Shown piece after piece: positions 1-11,945 of a stretch of DNA of 64,000 nucleotides. The DNA is from Talpa occidentalis (taxonomy: Eukaryota; Chordata; Mammalia; Eulipotyphla; Talpidae), in NCBI RefSeq assembly GCF_014898055.3, contig NW_023601433.1:68024767-68088766 (forward strand). Direction: 5' to 3'. The notes under the pieces were generated by a model. That model did no database searches. It saw only the letters and a list, made by a program, of their open reading frames with translations, and was not told the origin of the DNA. How positions within the stretch are numbered: position 1 is the stretch's first letter; every line of letters begins with the position of its first letter. The translations under genes and the position numbers were made by a program.

Positions 1-1681
1 CCACTCAATGGGCAATGTAGACACCAAAGAACCTCACATGCATATCTTTGGGATGTGGGCGGAAACCCCCCCAGATAGTGGACAATATGCAAAATCTGCA
101 CAGAGAGTGGCCCCCACTAGAATCTGTTTTTTCCCCTCTTTACCATTATAAGGAAATCACATAGAATGGAGCAATCTGCTGCATTCTATTAAATCCTAAG
201 CAATATCTTTCCATGAAACTTTGAAAGTTGAATCCCTGAGCAGCAATGCTGTGAGGAAGACATCCAACTGGGTGATGTTGCTCAACCCCTATGGGCTGTG
301 GGAGGAGGGCAGGCAGCTGCACCTTAGCTCCTGATGTGTAGTGTTTGCCCATGGAACCTTTGCCATGTTGAATTGCACCTACCTTCTTGCTCGTCTGTTT
401 CCTTAGCTGCTGGTTTAGCTGTTTGTTCTTTTTCTGGGTCTGAGCACTGAAACTGGCATGTAGTAAGTGTTCAGCAAGTTTTTCCAGATACTGTAATTCC
501 TGAATTCCTTCAACTTTTCTTTCAAATCAAGCAAATAATGAAGTATCTGGCAGTATCTAAAACACAGAATCCATAAAAGCACATAAATCAGAGAAAAGAC
601 AAAATATGTTTTCAAATTTTTAAATTGAGAAAAAAAGGTGTTCCTGTCTGATTTCCACTATGTCTTCTTAGACTGATAGTATTCAATGTACAATTTTCCA
701 ATGCCTTTATAGATACAGTCCTTGCAGTTTGTCTTGGAAAAAATTGATACTGTATTATGCTGAAACAATATTTAATACTCAAGAACGTTAAGTTGAATTG
801 CCTTTACTAATAGTAATTTTAGGCTTGTAAGAAAAATATGGACCAAGAACTGAAAAGATGTAATCAACTCAGTATTAACAGAATGCTCAAGTATGTTCAA
901 GTCATCAAATATTTTCTTCACATTTAATGGTACAGTGAAAAGTTCATCCAAATTTTCTGAGATTGCTCAGATTTTAAATATTTGGTCTATTGTTCTTACT
1001 ATATTTACCATATCATATGCCAGTTTGTGATTTATAAAATATAATTACTGTACTTAATAGACTAATAGCAATATCAAATTTATACACTGAATTGATACTT
1101 GTTCCTCTTAGATAAGCTTGTGCTTATTTCTGGAATTTATTTCATGTGACAGAAAATATCAAAAGTATATCAAGTGCTGTGTGTTGCGATTTTATTGAAA
1201 ATGATTTTTTAAAATGTAACTGTGTTGCCCCTATATAGTTCAAGCTATTTTCTGAGAAACAGAAATTATCCTAGGCAAGCACTATGTAAAAAATCAGACT
1301 TCTAGTAATTTGCTCAGCTATTTTTTGCTTGATATAAAAATACATAAAAAATGGTAATGTTCAACATATGTCACTCATCACCCATTTTTGTCAAGAAATA
1401 TTCTTAAAATGTGTGTGCATTAGAACAGTCATAATGCAGGGATCGGCTATTCCAGTTCAGTTAACTGGCTTCTTTGCCAACATTGAGAAATTTCTTGAGT
1501 TAATGTGGCTCCCTTTAACCTACCCAATATGGGATAATATTCAAACCTTTCCCATGGGGTTGTAAAGGATGACAAAACATCATTATATTAAATGCTTTGG
1601 AAATAAAATCTCATATCTATGCAGTGATTCAACATTCAAAAAATATTTGATTAGTATTTACTTCTCTACCTTAAAAGTAAT
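1..1681. other. Intergenic, AT-rich, nothing recognised
   Basis: Short chance ORFs only. No repeat I can name, apart from possible degraded L1 material. Confidence 0.6.
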
Positions 1682-1695
1682 CATAGGTGTTATTT

Positions 1696-1982
1696 TTTTT
1701 TAAAGATTTATTTATTTGTGCATACAAGAACTGGGGTACATACAGGCCAGAGGTATGTGTGTGGGGTGGGGCGTGGTGAGAGGATTCATCAGAGACAGAG
1801 CAGGGAACAGAACAGGCAGACTGAGTGAAATACACTGCTGAGGGGAGCAGCGGGCGAGACAGGAGGGGTCTGCTGTGCCATGTAGGTATCTCACCTGCTG
1901 GCAGGGATCGAACCTGCGCTGCAGAGGCTGCGGACAGCTTCACAGCGCTGGCGCTCAACCGCCTGCGCCACCAGGGGAGGCC
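1696..1982 (-). mobile_element. tRNA-like T+ SINE, older subfamily (B)
   Basis: Full-length element with its head at 1982. The target duplication CATAGGTGTTATTT is exact at 1682-1695 and 1983-1996. The head has an A-box-like TGGCGCAGGCGG and a B box GGTTCGATCCC; the tail has AATAAATAAATCTTT. Subfamily B is marked by GTTTATGTATGC-type tail sequence and CACAGCAGACC. Confidence 0.92.
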
Positions 1983-1996
1983 CATAGGTGTTATTT

Positions 1997-4579
1997 GAAG
2001 TTCTTGGACCCTTCACTTCTTAACCCCAGATCACTTGATTCATCCTGAAGCTTTTTTTTTTTTTTAATTCAAGGAAAATACCAGGAAAATTGACAAATAT
2101 ATATACTGGTGCACAAGGTTTAGAACTGCAAAAATCAGGGTGCAGTCTCATGAGTGAGCAGGGTCATTCACAGCCCATGCAGGATATGTAAGTATCTAAG
2201 AGTTTGAGGGTAAAATATAACCCTGCTCCTGAAGCCCAGTACCCCAGGGAATTGTCTGAGCCAGTCCCCTCCTGGAAAGGCTGTGGTTCCCAGGGCAGTG
2301 GCAACATTCCCACAAAGCATAACCCTCCCCCTGCCATTTATCTACAAATCTCTTCCCTGTTGGACTCCAAGTAGACAGGGATGTTGCTCAAGTGTCATTA
2401 TTGCCAAATGCAAACATTGTGCAAAATAAAATGCAACCTCTTGTTAGAAACAGCATGTTAAAGCGTGCCTTCTTTTGAAGCAGTGTGTTAAACCCAAGCT
2501 CCAAAGCCAGAGCTCATCCTTCAGGCTTCTTTTAGAAACATTGGGAGACCTGATGGAGAGGTGAGTTAATCTGGAAGTCAGACTTGTCTTCCAGTTGCTG
2601 CCATTATAGTTCAAGAGAAGCACAGGGTAACATCTTGAATTTACCTAAGAAACAACTAAAACTTTATATTTGTATTTACTGATGTAAAATTACAGTACCT
2701 GAAATAGCTAAGGCCATTCCATCTAGTATTGTTTATTTTATTTTAAATGCCAGGATTAAGCAATGGACAATAGAAAACCCTGAAATGACTTCTGGAAAGA
2801 AGCTGACTTTGAGAAGTAAATGACCCATGAGGTACCAAATCACCCCAAAAAACTTTTGCTCTAGGATAGTTAAATGGATGATCAATAATAGCTAAATTTA
2901 TTGATACTTACTATGTCCCTGATACTATGCAAAGGATGGTACATGGATTACCTAACTAAATCTTCAAAACACATAAGAAAAGTACTAATTAAAAGTAGAC
3001 TCCATTAAAAAGGCATTACTTTTCAAAAAAATTCATATTCTTTTCCTCCCCCAAATGATCATTCTGGAAGACATTTGCTCATATTACTTGGCATATGTAC
3101 AAATTAAAAAGCTTTTAGAATGGATGGACAATATATGCAAAATTACACAGATTTCAAAATCTTCTTTGGTCATGCTAAAAGAATGCAACATCTGTTTGTT
3201 GTTTCTTACACCTTTTACCCTGGTTGGCTTGGTTTTTACTTGTCAACTGGGAAAGATAACATGGGCCAGAACTGTGTTTACACAAAATGGCCTGACTCTA
3301 AGGCCATGTAAGCCAAAAATTTCTTCTGAAAGGCAGCTCCTGGGATCACCAACAGAAGTGTTTTCTGACTTGTCCAGCTTTAACTGAATAAGGGTTAGAA
3401 GGTGTAGCAATGAGAAGAAATAGAGTGCTAAATTTTACTTTTCCTTTCTGATGTTCACTACTCTGTATCACCAGTCATCAAATGTGACTCTTTAAATGTG
3501 AATCTTTAAAGGAAACACCACAGAAATGAAAGAGGAAATAAGATTGCACTGAGTGTTTTACTCACCTGTTTAAGGTGTATATGTGCATCAAGTTCAGAGC
3601 TACAGAATCACTGATCCCCATGGTATAAGACCATTGTTTCCTTATTCCTCATTGCTGAACATCACTTCTATTTGTTAACATCGCTTAAAAATACATCCTT
3701 GGATTAAAATTAAGTATGGGCATATATTTCTTTCATTTAAATGCTCACTATTAGCTGTAGCTAAATATAAAATTAATAAATCAAAATGCTTTCTTATATC
3801 TTTTCAGCAAAAATCTCCAAATGTGCCTTGTACATTAGAAAACTAAAATAGTTCCCTTACTTTCAATTTCCTTATAGAAACATTACTTCAGTTACTACCT
3901 TAGGATTTAAATCTTAAGCATGATGAGTTCTCAGAAAACTTGAAGGTAATCACAGATGAAAATGAAGTTTATTAACCACTTCCAGTGATTCTCCCCACAG
4001 TATGTAATATGAAGTATGCGAGAACTGTAGGTACAGTTTCCTTACATATTGATGCCAATCAAATGAGTCCCAGAACACAGGATTATCTTAATAGAATTGC
4101 TATGACTAAAAAATATTTTCAAAATCCATCTTTGGAGGTTATGCCATGAGTCAGATTTTCAAGGAGCTATGGAAATATGGAACACTTTTTTACAATTAAG
4201 AGAATCAGTGATCTATGACAAATTGCTGAAATGTACTTGAAAAAATTCCCAGAAGAGTTGTGCATGGATAGATATGTTAATTATCATTTAAATAGTAAGA
4301 AAAAATGAAGACACTTTTTACATTTACTAAGCCACCTTGGTTAGCTTCCCAGATTGACTCGTCCCCCAACTTGTCTATTTTCTTAAGGAGAATGCCTAGA
4401 CTATCCTCTCGATAGAGAAGAACATGTTCTAGAGTGAAGAACAATCAGTAGCTTAAATTATGTCCAAAGGAAAATTATTACACTAAATGATCAACAACTC
4501 ATTAAGATAACATTAGGTTAAAGCTCTTTAACATCCTTGGAACTGAAAATCTGTAAATACTAAATTGGAAACAAAAACT
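1997..4579. other. Intergenic, no gene seen
   Basis: AT-rich sequence with a MIR-like fragment at about 2880-3000 (antisense order). The plus-strand ORF at 3055-3387 has no domain features and is probably chance. Confidence 0.55.
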
Positions 4580-4590
4580 ATTAAATTGGG

Positions 4591-4844
4591 TGGACCTCCC
4601 CGGTGGCGCAGCGGTTGAGCACTGGGTTGCGATCGATCCCTGGCTGCTCCCCGGCCACCGGAGGAGGGTCCCACATGGCGCGTAGACCTCTCCTGCCACC
4701 CGCTGCTCCCCTCAGCAGTGTACTTCGGTCCTTCTGCCTGCTCTGCTCCCCGCTCTGGCTCTGGTGAATTCTCTCACCTCCGTGCTTCTGACTGTACCCA
4801 GTGCTTGTATAAATAAATAAATAAATCTTAAAATATATATATAT
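4591..4844 (+). mobile_element. tRNA-like T+ SINE, younger subfamily (A)
   Basis: Head GACCTCCCCGGTGGCGCAGC, tail AATAAATAAATAAATCTTAAAA. Exact target duplication ATTAAATTGGG (4580-4590 and 4845-4855). About 30 bp of the head is deleted between the A and B boxes. Subfamily A marks: CACATGGCGCG and CTTCTGACTGTACCCAGTGC. Confidence 0.92.
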
Positions 4845-4869
4845 ATTAAATTGGGAAAAATGTTAGTGG

Positions 4870-5062
4870 ATTGTGTATATATGTCAAAGAAACTATGCAA
4901 ATACATTTGCAATATTGGTGACAATATTTCAAATATGAGTTGACATTTTCTCTGCTAAAGTGGATTATATTGGATGTATGTAATTGTAAAATTCATAAAA
5001 CTATAACTTGAGGTGTCTACATTTCACTATATGTAAATTATACCTCAATTTTAAAAAAATCT
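4870..5062 (+). mobile_element. Probable L1 3' UTR fragment
   Basis: Ends with ATGTAAATTATACCTCAATTTTAAA, typical of old L1 tails. The 5' part is too diverged to assign. Confidence 0.4.
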
Positions 5063-5099
5063 TCAAACTTTCAAGGTTATCAAAAGCAAGGAATGTTTG

Positions 5100-5372
5100 G
5101 GCCTCCCTGATGGTGTAGGGCTCAAGTCTCAGCACTGTCACATTATCACACCTGTGCCCTGAGTTCAATCCCTGGCCAGGGAGCTAACCCACAGGGCGCA
5201 GCAGACCTCTCCTGTCTAGTCTGCTGCTCCCCTTAGCAGCATATTTCAGCAGATCTGCATGTTCTGCTCCCCACTCTGTTTCTGGTGATTCCTCTCACCC
5301 TTTGCTCCTCTGACCTATACCCCAGTTCTTGTATGCATAAATAAATAAATAAATACATCCAAAAAAAATCAT
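5100..5372 (+). mobile_element. tRNA-like T+ SINE, subfamily B
   Basis: Head GGCCTCCCTGATGGTG, tail of AAATA units and an A run. Target duplication GCAAGGAATGTTTG / GCAAGGAAAGTTTG (5086-5099 and 5373-5386), one mismatch. More diverged than the A copies. Confidence 0.9.
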
Positions 5373-5399
5373 GCAAGGAAAGTTTGAGAAACTGTCACA

Positions 5400-6062
5400 G
5401 CTTAACTAAGGAGACATGAAGACTAAAAATAATGTGATATCCTGGGTGGGATCTAAGAACAGCAGCAACAACAAAGGAATAAATGAAATCTAAATGGAGT
5501 ATGAAGTACAATTAACAATAATAAATCAGTTTTTGTTCATTACTTGTGACAAATGTACCTCAGTAATGTGATATGTTAAAAATAAGGGAAATGGAGGACT
5601 AGGTATAGGAAAGCTCTGCAATTTTTCTATGAGCTTAAAACTATTCTAAAATTTTAAGATGATACGGTATGTATACATAATGGAATACTACTCAACTATT
5701 TTAAAAAAAGATAGATAAAATCTTGCCATTTTGGACAACATGGATGGAACTGGAGAGGATTATACTAAACAAAATATGCCAAAGGAGAAAGACACTAGAT
5801 GATTTCACATATATGTGGAGTGTAAGGAAAGAAAACAAAGGAACAGAGAAAACTAAATGAAAATAGAAATCTGACTGAAGAGTTGAAGCCACATGAGCAG
5901 GAGGATGGGACTTGGGGAGCAAAGGGAGGGGCCCCAATGGACTATGGTGGAGGATTACTAGTGTTCTGGTGATGTTGTGATGTAGTAACATAGATCTGAA
6001 GATCTCTGAACCTGTATGCCTAAATCATATACAGTGTTGTAAACCAATATTTCCTCAATAAA
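5400..6062 (+). mobile_element. L1 3' end relics
   Basis: Two L1 3'-UTR-like tails in succession: a CTATGAGC..AAAACTATTCTAAAA tail up to about 5660, then the familiar stretch around CAACATGGATGGAACTGGAG and GATTTCACATATATGTGGA (5735-5820), ending in CAATAAAAAATA. Recognised from memory of L1 consensus; subfamily not assigned. Confidence 0.75.
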
Positions 6063-6104
6063 AAATACACAGTAATAAATAAAAGCATAAAATAAAAAGC
6101 TAAA

Positions 6105-6850
6105 AAAAAATTGGGCAGAAGATCTGAATACTTTTTCAAAGAGGATGAGGAAGCACATAAAAATGCTCATCCTCACTTCTTGCTAGGGAAATGCATGTCA
6201 AAACCACAGTGACACATTATCTCACACCTGTGAGAATGGCCTACATCAAAAAGACTGATAACAAGTATTGTCAAGGGTGAAGAGAAAAAAAAAGAACCCT
6301 CCTACACTGTTGGTGGGAATGTTAATTGGGGCAACCATTTTGGAAGGCAGAATGGAACTTTCTCAAAAAGACTGAAAAATAGAACTACCATATGATCCAG
6401 CAACCCCACCCCTGGGTATCTGAAGAATATGAAATCTTTAGCCGGGAGAGTTTTTTTACAATATTTATTGTAGCATTTTTTACAACAGCTTAGATATGGA
6501 AACAACATAAATGCTGATTAATACATGACTGGATAAAGAAGATGTATATATATGCATAATAAGTACTATTCAGCCCTTAATGAAATTTTACCACTTGCAA
6601 CAGGATGAATGGAACCCAAAGGGGATTATGCAAAGTAAAATAAGTCAACTGGAGAAAGACAAATATTGGGTAATTTTTCTGATGTGTGGAATATAAGGAA
6701 ACAGATGAATGAATGGACAAAGTAAAGAGAAAACAAATTAGTGGATGTGGACATAGATAACTGAACTAAGGTTACTAGAGGGGAAGAGGGTAGGTGTGGG
6801 TATAATGAATGATAGTGTGAAAAAATACTAAAATTTTTAAAAATTAAGAT
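6105..6850 (+). mobile_element. L1 ORF2 3' end plus 3' UTR relic
   Basis: Contains the well-known L1 end: GGGAAATGCATGTCAAAACC, CACACCTGTGAGAATGGC, ACACTGTTGGTGGGAATGTT, CATATGATCCAGCAACCCC, and the CAGGATGAATGGAACCC segment. Many stops; inactive. Confidence 0.85.
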
Positions 6851-8039
6851 AAATATAAAAGAGAATGAAACTTTCACATCAAAAAGTGTCATTTTCTGAA
6901 GAAAAGTCAGAATTGAATAACTTTCATAATCTTCTTTGGGACTGCTGATCTTTGCACAAGTTCAGGTTTTGGTATATTCTTTCAACATTGCAGTTAGGTC
7001 ATATATGAAATGTTGAAAGAGAAACATTATTGTGACTAGTAAGAAGACAAAAAAGAAAAATCTCTGGAGTTGAAATGGGCTTAGACTGACTTTAAAAATA
7101 GGTAGTTTGGACATAAGAAGAACCAGGGGTGTGTGTCATTTCAGGCAGAAGAATCATGAACCAAAATTTTCTGATTCAGGCAATGAGCGTGTGTTTTAGG
7201 AAAAAACATTGGGTAAATTCACGGATGAATCCAGAAGCATCCAGCTTTAGTGACGTGTGTGACTAGATGTGTGAATAGAGTAACCCGAGTCTTACTTGGC
7301 TTACCAATAAAATGAGGGGGAAAAATAGACTATAACTCATAGGTTTTTTGGAAGTAACTGAAAATAAACATAGAATGTTTCTAGCTTCTGTTAATGTATG
7401 CCCGAAGATAAATGTTTAAGCTCATTTAAAATAATAGAAACAAGAAGTATACAGGGCTTGGGAGGTGGGCGGAGAATAATATGGCAGTTACTCAACTCAT
7501 TATTGAAAGGTCAAAAAAAAAAAAAAGAAAACGAAGACATCGGTATACATTATCGATTGCAAGCATTAAGTGCAAATTAGCAATAAAGAGCAAGTGTTTT
7601 CATGCACTGGACAAGAGTATTGAATAGACAACCCTGCTATCAGATTTACTTTTCCCATTATAAAACCGTGAAGATTGTCATTGCCACATAATTCTTTAGC
7701 TGGCTGACGTTAAAAAAAAAAAAAAAAGGTTGCACACATACACATAGCCATGGACTGAATAAACAGTATAGTTTTTATTCTCAATGTAGCATATTTCTCA
7801 TTATAAATTATTTAGAGTCACTGTTCCGTCCCAACTCCACCACCGATGATTTACACACACTCTTTACATGGGTAAATATAAAAATTCATTTCGTGGTTGC
7901 CAAAACATTTTCTTCTGAGGTGTCCAGAGACAAACGTGTCCAGAAAATTCATACATATCTTACAAAGCCATCCATATCTCTTTGTTAAATATGCCTTTAT
8001 GCTCTAATCCATAATCATAATTAAACACCGTGGATCCCC
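6851..8039. other. Intergenic, no gene seen
   Basis: AT-rich, with A-runs at 7513-7526 and 7711-7727. It leads into the CpG island. Confidence 0.55.
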
Positions 8040-8293
8040 CTGGAAACGCGCAGGGAGTCTTTCTCATCGTTCACTGGTGTGGGCGCCAACCAGTTTTCGG
8101 GGCGGTGGGAATCGACCCACCACCACCGTGAAGCGGAGCCCGGGATGTCCATAGCAGGGACTGAGCGCGGGCGGCAGGGACTCCTCTGGTGCCCACAGGA
8201 TGCAGCAGGAGCCTCCTTTGTGGCGCCAAGCTTAATCGGGGACACCACTTGCGACGACAGATTCCTTTTTTTTTTTTTTTTTTTTTTGTCCAG

Positions 8294-8416
8294 TTAACAG
8301 TTCTGGGCCAGAGGCTGGTGGAGAGGCCCAGAGCCCACGTAGACCGAGATGAAGATGAGGAAGACCAGCAGCAGGAACAGGCTGGCTGCCGCGGCGGCCA
8401 CAGCGAAGAGCTCCAT
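8294..8416 (-). CDS. Candidate 40-residue single-pass membrane microprotein in a CpG island
   Basis: A 41-codon ORF on the minus strand starts at an ATG in good Kozak context (GCCGCGATGG) and ends in TAA. The product begins MELFAVAAAAASLFLLLVF, continues LIFISVYVG, and ends SGPLHQPLAQNC. Residues 4-27 are almost wholly hydrophobic and would form one membrane helix; the C-terminal 12 residues are polar with a terminal Cys. It lies inside an orphan CpG island about 30 kb beyond the PIP4K2A 3' end. I do not recognise it as any named small membrane protein. Against it: the complementary strand is rich in GAG/GAC/CAG codons, which automatically reads as Leu/Phe/Val/Ile on this strand; a stronger ATG lies 52 nt upstream in another frame; and an A22 tract starts six bases after the stop. 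Confidence 0.35.
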   Translation of the reverse strand: MELFAVAAAAASLFLLLVFLIFISVYVGSGPLHQPLAQNC

Positions 8417-8460
8417 CGCGGCGCAGCCTCGGGCAGCCTGGAGCGGGCGCGCGCGGCGGC

Positions 8461-8474
8461 GTTGCCATGGCAGC
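8461..8474. promoter_or_regulatory. RFX X-box-like palindrome
   Basis: GTTGCCATGGCAGC differs at one base from a perfect X-box half-site pair (GTTGCC and GGCAAC spaced by two). RFX factors bind such sites, often in promoters of ciliary genes. It lies 45 bp upstream of the microprotein ATG on the minus strand and overlaps another in-context ATG (8468, minus). Confidence 0.4.
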
Positions 8475-9322
8475 GGGGGCGCTGCCCCCGCGGAACCCCG
8501 CGTTTATTACCGGAGAATCCGGACGCCGCCCCACCCGCGGGGCGGAGAGAGCCGCCGGCTCCCCGCCCCCATCACCCGCGCAGGAAAAGCCAAAACCCGA
8601 GACCAGCGTGAAATCCAAATCGCAAACGCTTCGTCGGCGTTGCGGGACCGGCCCCCACAGCCGCTCCTTCCCCGCAGCTCCCCGCGCGCCCCCCAGGCCC
8701 GGGAGCTCTCCCGCCGCGGGGAGCCCATCCCCCCGGGCCGGGGCTTCGCCGGGGCTGTCGGACAGACCCCGCCCCGGGGAGGAAAGTCAGCTGAAGGCCC
8801 GTCGGAGGACTGCAGAGGCCCGACAAGCGTATTTTACGCAACCGCCCTGCAGCGAGGGCTGCGGGTCATCTCGCTCCTGCGGCCCAGAGGCTCGTGTGGG
8901 AAGGGGTACCGGGGGAGAGGACATAAATGCACGTACCCCCAACTCTAACTGTTGGAACGTTCCTCGCCACGCCGTCTGTCCCGTGAGCTAGAGACACGTT
9001 GCGGGGAGGCATTACTGGGATGATAACCAGAACAACCGAGCTTCCGAAATGCGCCCTGCAGGGGCCGGGCGGGCGCACCTAAGTGCTGCAGGCCTTGCCT
9101 CGGCCCTCGGGACGCGGAGAGCGCGCGATTCCCCAAGGAGGACTTCCCGCTGCCCAGCTCACGCATTGAGGACAAACGCAGAAGGCGCGCAAGACCCATT
9201 TCCCCCACCAAACTTTGTCCTCCTAGGTCACAGGCGAAGCTTTTGGCTCTTGAGACACCCCGGTTCTGCGCCTGGGCCTGAAAAATCTGCCTCTTGGGAG
9301 CAAAGGTCTTGTGGCTCTGGGG

Positions 9323-9332
9323 CTATAAATAG
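9323..9332 (+). promoter_or_regulatory. TATA-box-like element at the edge of the CpG island
   Basis: CTATAAATAG matches the TATA consensus and lies just downstream of the CpG-rich block. A plus-strand ORF of 110 codons begins about 20 nt later, but its protein has no recognisable features. No other core promoter evidence. Confidence 0.2.
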
Positions 9333-11749
9333 TAATAAGCTGAGAGGCTCGTGAATAATCATCTCCCTTTAACTGCATCTCAACCAAAAATCCACCTCCT
9401 GCCACTCACCCTACCCCCTCCGTTGGAATTGCTGGGGTTCAATGTCTGGAGACTCCTTCGGCTCAAAATTATCCTTTGTATCTGCGCCCGCCCAACGTGG
9501 AAACCATACGTGCAACCTCTCTGCGTGTTAAAATCACTCCCAGAGAGATTCGAGCTGATGCCCCTTTCATTCGGTAGCGAGCATCCCTGGTGCCTCCTGT
9601 CCCCTATTTCCCTCCACGCTACTGGGGCCACCTCTATCCCCCACTTCCACCGCAGACCTCATGGTACGAAGGCAATAGTCTGAGGGGTTTTGCAAATAGA
9701 GATAGCCCCTGAAGGGCATGGAATTCGCCCTGGGTTTCACCAGAAGGCACCTAAGGTGGCACAGCCAGGGTGAGGCCTGAGGACCGCATGTGGGGAGAGT
9801 AAGCCCAGTGGATCCCCCACTGCTTTCAACCGCAGGTCTGGCCTACCAGGTGCCCTGCTGAATCTGGGAACCCCTCTACCCCACCATCCAGCCACCAGCT
9901 CTCTCCTGAAGTGCTACTGCCTGTGGCCCTAGGATGCTGCCCGCTGTATAAAATGGTGTCAAGCTGCTCAGGGTCATCTGCTCAGGGGTTCTGCAGCTTT
10001 CCCAAGGGTCAGAGGTCAGTATGGGGTTTGTGGATTGCTGCCTTTTGCCGCAGCGGTTTGTCTTCACAAGCTGCTGAAGCTGAGCACTGGCAGCTTGCAG
10101 AACCAAAAAGAGGCCCCTCCTCAAACCTCAGAGAGGGACGCCAGCAGTGGGGAGCTCAGCGGAACACAGGTTCCGCTCCAGTGCGGTGGAGGCCTGGAGC
10201 CTGTTAGGCAGAACACCCGTGCTCTGCACAGACGTGGTCGCTCAGGTTACTATAGCACCATGGCAGGTCAAGAGGAGCTGCTGAATAATTTCTTGGCCTC
10301 TTATTTCTCTTCTGATTGTGTGCCAACAAACAACTGCCCAAGGCAGAGAAGTGCTTGTCCACTCCCTGGAGATTTGTTGTGATCATTTAAAAATATTAAT
10401 GGTCATTTACTTGGTATCTTCTCATTAAATTGCATCTATGGGAAAGTTCAGATTGTAAAATAATTAGGTAAAAATCTGTAGCAGTTAAATTTTTACCCAT
10501 TATACTTCCATTTAAAATGCAGACCCGTCATGGAGGCCCAGTGTATCAGTGATCAGACGTGATGGTCACCAAGTTTCATGAATGTTAACTGCCATTGAAA
10601 TGACAAAAAGAAATCCACCTTTGAGGTCAGATGCTTGGACTGCAGTTATGTGAATTTTAGACAGTCTCTGCAGTGCTCTTTAGAGGTAGGATCAACTTTT
10701 TTGACTGACCAGAACAAAGTTCCTGGTAAAATTCACTAGACTTAGGGTTCTGGCAGGAAATAGTCAACTCAGGCCCAGAGTTGGGGCACCCATTTTGGTG
10801 GTCAGGACAAAGAGGTTACATCAGCTCTGTGATTTTTTTCATTTTTCCCTCTCTGCTCCCACCAGTGCCCAAGTCATGCATTTCAGAAGGTAAATTAGGA
10901 GTGGCCTGGGAGGAGGTGATGATGGGAACATGCACAGCAAGATGAATGGAGGTGGCAGCAGTGGGTATTTGGACAAAAATGGGTTTTATTCATTATTATT
11001 CCTGCATAATTATTATATCCTATAGGTGTTGATTAAATGTTAAAAGGCCCAAGGTTACATGGAGACAATGTGTGCTTGGTCTTCTCTAAAGGGAAATTTA
11101 ACTTGAGCTGTCTAGTTTAGAATTAGACCTAGGACCTTCGTGGAGCATGTTATATTCCACTTTTCTTTCTATCCTGATGGATAGCTTTAGATGGTGGTGC
11201 TAGGTGGGCAGAAAGGCCTCCTGTCCCTTATAGCACAGGAAGGCATCTAGAAATTTGCTAGTGGGAATATTCTTGGATTGTTTTGGAAACTCCTCTTGAC
11301 CAAGAAAGGCTTCACAAGACCGAGACGGCCATTTAGAAATTGTTCTTTGCTAGTAACAGTCTTGGAATCAATCTCTCAATCTCTCTCTCTTTTTCTTTCT
11401 CTCTCAATCTATCACTCCCCTCTCAAAATACTTGAAAATCTGTAGTTTGCGTTAATCTTTTCACTTGATAAAGATCAAAGTCATGTATCAACTTGTCTCT
11501 TTGAAACCCTTATACTCAACTCCAAGGCTTCCCTGGCAGTAAAAGTCTGAAAGCTGTTTTGGAATTCTGCTAGCTCAGCCTCACCCCACGCCTCCCCAGA
11601 TGATGCAATGCTAGGACAGAGCCCAGAAAGCTACTGGGTCTGTCACCAGCTGGCTGAGTCTGGCCTCAAGGTGCCAGACTGGACCAAACAAGAGCTCTGT
11701 TGAGTGATCTTCCCTCAACACCTGGAGCTGTGACAGGAGTCACAACATA

Positions 11750-11945
11750 ACACCTTCCATTTTTGTAGGACTTCAGAGCTGACAAAATTCTTGTTACTTC
11801 CTTATAACAACGCCTTACTATCTGCACTCACAGATGAAGAAACTGAAACCTAGAGAGTCTAAATGATTAGTCCAAGGCCACATGGAGAGAACGGGAGTTT
11901 TGTGAATATGTCCTGGGCTCTTGCTACCATACCTGTTACTTTAAA
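11750..11945 (-). repeat. MIR
   Basis: The reverse-strand signature CAGATGAAGAAACTGAAACC followed by TAGTCCAAGGCCACATGG (MIR core read antisense). Confidence 0.65.

Larger units (their letters stand above)
8040..9240. promoter_or_regulatory. Orphan CpG island / candidate promoter
   Basis: Dense CpG and high GC, strongest at about 8380-8800, in an otherwise AT-rich intergenic region. It contains several GC boxes (CCCCGCCCC-type), an RFX X-box-like palindrome at 8461-8474, and an inverted GGGGGCGCTGCCCCC. No established gene is seen at either edge. It could be a promoter of a non-coding RNA or of the microprotein candidate on the minus strand, or a distal CpG-island regulatory element. Confidence 0.7.

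Noticed and set aside
1920..1982. tRNA gene-like A and B boxes
   Set aside because: These belong to SINE heads. No cloverleaf with acceptor stem is present, and the same sequence is repeated 12 times.
8232..8468. ORF from the upstream ATG at 8468 (minus) reading through the A22 tract
   Set aside because: Low-complexity Arg/Pro/Gly composition followed by a lysine run encoded by the A tract; nothing suggests a real protein.
8461..8490. GGGGGCGCTGCCCCC as a CTCF site
   Set aside because: Only the 3' half of the CTCF core fits; the palindrome is better explained as general GC-rich promoter sequence.
8349..8991. Long overlapping ORFs of 199 and 174 codons in the CpG island
   Set aside because: Arg/Pro/Ala/Gly-rich open frames are expected by chance in CpG-rich DNA. 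No domain or splice structure supports them.
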